NCBI GenBank assembly: GCA_013214445.1
Contig: JABSPG010000169.1
Coordinates: 1-8,105, forward strand
Direction: 5' to 3'
Origin: Ekhidna sp.
GTDB lineage: Bacteria > Bacteroidota > Bacteroidia > Cytophagales > Cyclobacteriaceae
DNA: 8,105 nt
Shown piece by piece: positions 5,396 to 8,105 of the stretch (position 1 is its first letter; each line of letters opens with the position of its first letter). The translations under genes and the position numbers were made by a program. Below the pieces are notes generated by a model that was not told the DNA's origin, searched no databases, and worked only from the letters and a program-made list of their open reading frames with translations.

Positions 5396-8105
5396 TTAGT
5401 TATTCTTAGAGATCTTGAATGTCTTCCTTTCCTGATCCACCAATAGGTTCACGAAATAAACACCCCTATCAAGGGTTTCAAGATCGATTGTTAGTACACC
5501 TGAAGTACCATTCGAAAGCTCATACTGAACTTCCTTTCCGGACAGATCCGTAATACTTACAAGATCAAAATCTGACTGGTAAGAAATGTTTATCACACCT
5601 CCCGTAGGATTTGGATAAATCAGAATCCCTACCTCCTGTATTCCAAGGGCATCATCTTCATCCGTCAAATTGATCGTAATCTCTGCTTCACCAGATTTTG
5701 CTCCGTCGGTCACTTCAACGGTAAGAACGAAGGACTGAATCTCTTCAAAGTCTAGCACTCCCCCATCCGCTACGGTTATCTCCCCTGTAGTAGTATTGAT
5801 ATCAAAACCTCCGGAAGTGTTACCTGCAGTTATACTGAAAGTGATGTCATCCCCATCCGGATCAGCAGCTACTACCGATCCCACAGAAGTGCCATTTGCT
5901 GAATTCTCAGGAATATCAAATGACTGATCAGAAATTTCAGGTGCACGATTCTCATCAACGTCTGTGAGCACAATTGTGATAGTTGCAGATGCTGTAAGCG
6001 AACCATCGGACACCTGAACAGTCAGAGCAAATTCTGGAGTGGTCTCAAAATCAAGCACACTTGCGTCAGCTACTGTTAGCTCACCAGTGGCTGCATTGAT
6101 TGTAAAACCGCCTGCATCATTTCCGGCAGTAACCGCAAAGCTGATTTGATCACCTTCAGGATCTGTCGCAACGACTGTACCAACAGAAGTGCCCTCGTCA
6201 CTATTTTCAGCAATCTCAAAAGTCTGCGAATCAACTGCAGGTGCCTCTGCAACGTCACTTAAAGTCACCGACATCAATGCAGACACCACAAACGAACCAT
6301 CCGTTACTTCTACTAATAGATTGAAGTTTGGTGATGTTTCAAAATCGAGTACTCTAGCATCATTCACAGTGATTAGTCCAGTGCTCGAATCGATTGTAAA
6401 TCCTCCTGCATCATTGCCTGAAGTAATGGAGAAACTCAAGGCTTCTCCATCAGGATCAGTTGCTGACACTGATCCAACTGACGAGCCATCATCGGCATTT
6501 TCTGCTATGCTAAATGCTTGTGACTCAATGGCAGGCGATTCATTGACATCTGAAAGATTAATGATAATCAAGGCTTCAGACGAAAGATCGCCATCTGATA
6601 CCGAAACCGTTAATTCAATGGATGGAGTTACTTCAAAATCGAGCGTACTATCGTCAACGACTGATAATAGCCCGCTGCTTCCATCTATTGAGAATGCACC
6701 TGCGTCGTTACCCGCTGTGACAGAGTAGGTCAAAGTGCTGGATTCCGGGTCGCTTGCCACCACTGTCCCTACCTGGGTGCCGGCAGCACTGTTCTCCGGC
6801 AAATCAAAAGACTGATCGGCAATCACAGGTGCTGCATTGTCATCTACATCTGTCAGGTTAACTGTCACTGTACCGGTTCCAGACAACTGGCCGTCTGATG
6901 CAGCCACTGTCAATGTGAAAACCGGTGTTTGCTCAAAATCAATCACCGCTACATCAGCTACCGTTAATTCTCCTGTGATTGCATCTATTGCAAAACCTCC
7001 GAGATCATTCCCAGCCGTAATGCTATACGTCAATGCATCACCATCCGGATCGGAACCTGTAACAGTTCCTACTACAGTCCCAGTAGCCGAATTTTCCACA
7101 ATGGTGAACGTCTCATCTGCTACGATCGGAGCTTCAGGCTGATCGGTAATATTGACTATGACCTCAGCTAAAGAGGTAACCTCACCATCCGATGCTTCCA
7201 CTGTCAATACAAACACCGGATTTACTTCAAAATCCAAAACCGATCCGTCATTGACATTGAGTGAACCAGAAGTGCTATTTAGTGTGAAACCACCTAGCTC
7301 GTTACCAGCAGTAATGCTGTACGTAACAGTCTCACCTTCAGGATCTGTAGCGGATAATGTGCCAACCAGCGAACCCTGCGTAGCGTTCTCCGCTAGTTCG
7401 AATGTAGCATCCTCAAAAATCGGAGGTTGATTACTTGGATTTACCGTCAAGGTGAATACCTGAGCAGCCGTATTGTTCTCCGCTTGCCCATCATCTGCAG
7501 TGACCGTAAACTCCTGGCTTCCAAACTCACCAGCAACACTGGTGATGGACACTGTTCCGGTAGTCGCATCTATGGAGACATTGGCAAAGGCAACAGCAGT
7601 GGGATCGATACTGTAAGCAACTACCTGATCTGCTTCGTCTACTGGTACCGTAGCTGCTGTCACTGTCACCGTACTTGTCGTCGTGAAATCCTGCTCAACA
7701 GTCACGTCCCCACTAAGGGTAAAGGCAGGTGCATCATTGACCGGTGCTACTGTGATTGTCATTGTAGAAGAGGCCACACTTAGATTCGTTGCATCCCCAA
7801 CCGTAAATTCAAAAGTGTCTTCACCATTGAAGTTGGTATCAGGATCGTATCTCAAGTTTGGTATGTCTGCTACAGGAATTTCCTGATCTACAGATACCGC
7901 CACGTCGTTTAGCATCAGGTTTCCATTGATAGGAAGTGAGCTGACAGCTACCCTACTGAAGGTCGTACCTCCACTACTAGAATAATTAAAATCGGACTCT
8001 GCAAACGACACTGCTTCATCCTCTAGCGTATCCACAAATCCATCATTGGATAGCGGTCCGTTGGTGACTGTAAAGCTTTGTGCCTGATACAAACTCCAGA
8101 CGCCT
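5396..8105 (-). CDS. Large cadherin-repeat surface protein with T9SS sorting domain, N-terminally cut by window edge
   Basis: This is the C-terminal end of a secreted cell-surface protein, probably an adhesin. The frame is open through the right edge, so start and signal peptide are not visible. Residues are counted from the TTG codon at 8092. A cadherin-like/Ig domain (about 45-123, with PNLRYDPDTNFNGEDTFEF) is followed by a second beta-sandwich domain (about 124-224). Six cadherin repeats follow (227-324, 325-424, 425-522, 523-620, 621-720, 721-815), each with a PEN or AEN motif, DP(D/E)GD-like calcium-binding loop, TAGN(D/E) and LDFE. The final 80 residues are a type A Por secretion domain: YPNPTGG (826-832), LDRGVYFV (874-881) and a KTFKISKNN end. 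Family knowledge says this domain directs export through the type IX system and is removed at the surface. There is no cysteine, and no lysine before residue 799. Binding target unknown. Two hairpins follow the stop. Confidence 0.93.
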   Translation of the reverse strand, partial: GVWSLYQAQSFTVTNGPLSNDGFVDTLEDEAVSFAESDFNYSSSGGTTFSRVAVSSLPINGNLMLNDVAVSVDQEIPVADIPNLRYDPDTNFNGEDTFEFTVGDATNLSVASSTMTITVAPVNDAPAFTLSGDVTVEQDFTTTSTVTVTAATVPVDEADQVVAYSIDPTAVAFANVSIDATTGTVSITSVAGEFGSQEFTVTADDGQAENNTAAQVFTLTVNPSNQPPIFEDATFELAENATQGSLVGTLSATDPEGETVTYSITAGNELGGFTLNSTSGSLNVNDGSVLDFEVNPVFVLTVEASDGEVTSLAEVIVNITDQPEAPIVADETFTIVENSATGTVVGTVTGSDPDGDALTYSITAGNDLGGFAIDAITGELTVADVAVIDFEQTPVFTLTVAASDGQLSGTGTVTVNLTDVDDNAAPVIADQSFDLPENSAAGTQVGTVVASDPESSTLTYSVTAGNDAGAFSIDGSSGLLSVVDDSTLDFEVTPSIELTVSVSDGDLSSEALIIINLSDVNESPAIESQAFSIAENADDGSSVGSVSATDPDGEALSFSITSGNDAGGFTIDSSTGLITVNDARVLDFETSPNFNLLVEVTDGSFVVSALMSVTLSDVAEAPAVDSQTFEIAENSDEGTSVGTVVATDPEGDQISFAVTAGNDAGGFTINAATGELTVADASVLDFETTPEFALTVQVSDGSLTASATITIVLTDVDENRAPEISDQSFDIPENSANGTSVGSVVAADPDGDDITFSITAGNTSGGFDINTTTGEITVADGGVLDFEEIQSFVLTVEVTDGAKSGEAEITINLTDEDDALGIQEVGILIYPNPTGGVINISYQSDFDLVSITDLSGKEVQYELSNGTSGVLTIDLETLDRGVYFVNLLVDQERKTFKISKNN
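5399..5641 (-). other. Type IX secretion C-terminal sorting domain (part of the adhesin)
   Basis: This stretch encodes residues 818-898. It shows the three conserved parts of type A sorting domains: the YPNP motif at the first strand, the central DLSGKEV turn (849-855), and the RGVYFV strand followed by a lysine-containing last strand. It marks the organism as having a Por/type IX system, encoded elsewhere. Confidence 0.9.
5648..7414 (-). repeat. Six tandem cadherin-repeat units within the adhesin gene
   Basis: Unit bounds on the DNA are about 7121-7414, 6821-7120, 6527-6820, 6233-6526, 5933-6232 and 5648-5932, giving a period of 294-300 bases. The units are clearly related but diverged at the protein level, so the array is old rather than freshly expanded. 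The third unit lacks the usual acidic residue in the DPxGD loop (DPESS, residues 448-452). Confidence 0.88.

Noticed and set aside
6189..7886. Several plus-strand frames of 67-179 codons opposite the cadherin array
   Set aside because: They are low-complexity antisense shadows of the tandem repeats, rich in Ser, Thr, Val and Pro with no domain of their own.

Overview
The window looks like chromosome from a member of the Bacteroidota, most likely a Cytophagales-like and perhaps marine lineage. Four things point there: a type IX secretion (Por) C-terminal sorting domain on a large cadherin-repeat surface protein; a START-like protein of the kind common in that phylum; an LptF/LptG-family permease with a long extra periplasmic segment; and AT-rich leaders without Shine-Dalgarno sequences, several preceded by Bacteroidota-type -7 boxes (TAnnTTTG). 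The genus cannot be named from sequence reading alone.

Layout. Bases 1-4172 hold four genes, all on the minus strand, in transcription order: a START-like protein (3786-4172), an LptF/LptG permease (1942-3672), ribosomal protein S15 rpsO (1635-1904) and polynucleotide phosphorylase pnp (1-1553, C-terminus outside the window). rpsO-pnp is a widely conserved pair. A strong hairpin terminator separates the two genes, and a probable rpsO promoter overlaps the stop codon of the permease gene.

Bases 4301-4860 hold three plus-strand tRNA genes: Met(CAU), Pro(UGG) and Val(GAC). None encodes CCA. The first two are followed by intrinsic terminators, and the second and third are preceded by good -7 boxes. 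Each therefore looks like a separate transcription unit.

Bases 4861-5040 are the most unusual part. The 3' end of tRNA-Val is repeated twice more in tandem, as remnants that lack the 5' half and carry extra sequence where the T-loop should be. They are joined by a duplicated 32-base spacer. A 65-base direct repeat with a single mismatch spans this array, and a more decayed third spacer copy follows. This resembles either a used integration (att) site at a tRNA 3' end or a tRNA duplication followed by deletion. No integrase is present. Bases 5041-5334 contain no recognisable gene.

Bases 5396-8105 hold the C-terminal part of a minus-strand giant surface protein: two Ig/cadherin-like domains, six tandem cadherin repeats of about 98-100 residues, and a type A T9SS sorting domain. 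The array is very acidic and almost free of lysine and arginine. Its N-terminus lies beyond the right edge.

Apart from rpsO-pnp, the genes do not form one pathway. The left block is housekeeping (RNA turnover, ribosome, LPS export), the middle is a tRNA locus with signs of rearrangement, and the right is an accessory adhesin. I found no clear new defence or metabolic system. The tRNA-Val 3'-end array is the best candidate for something undescribed.
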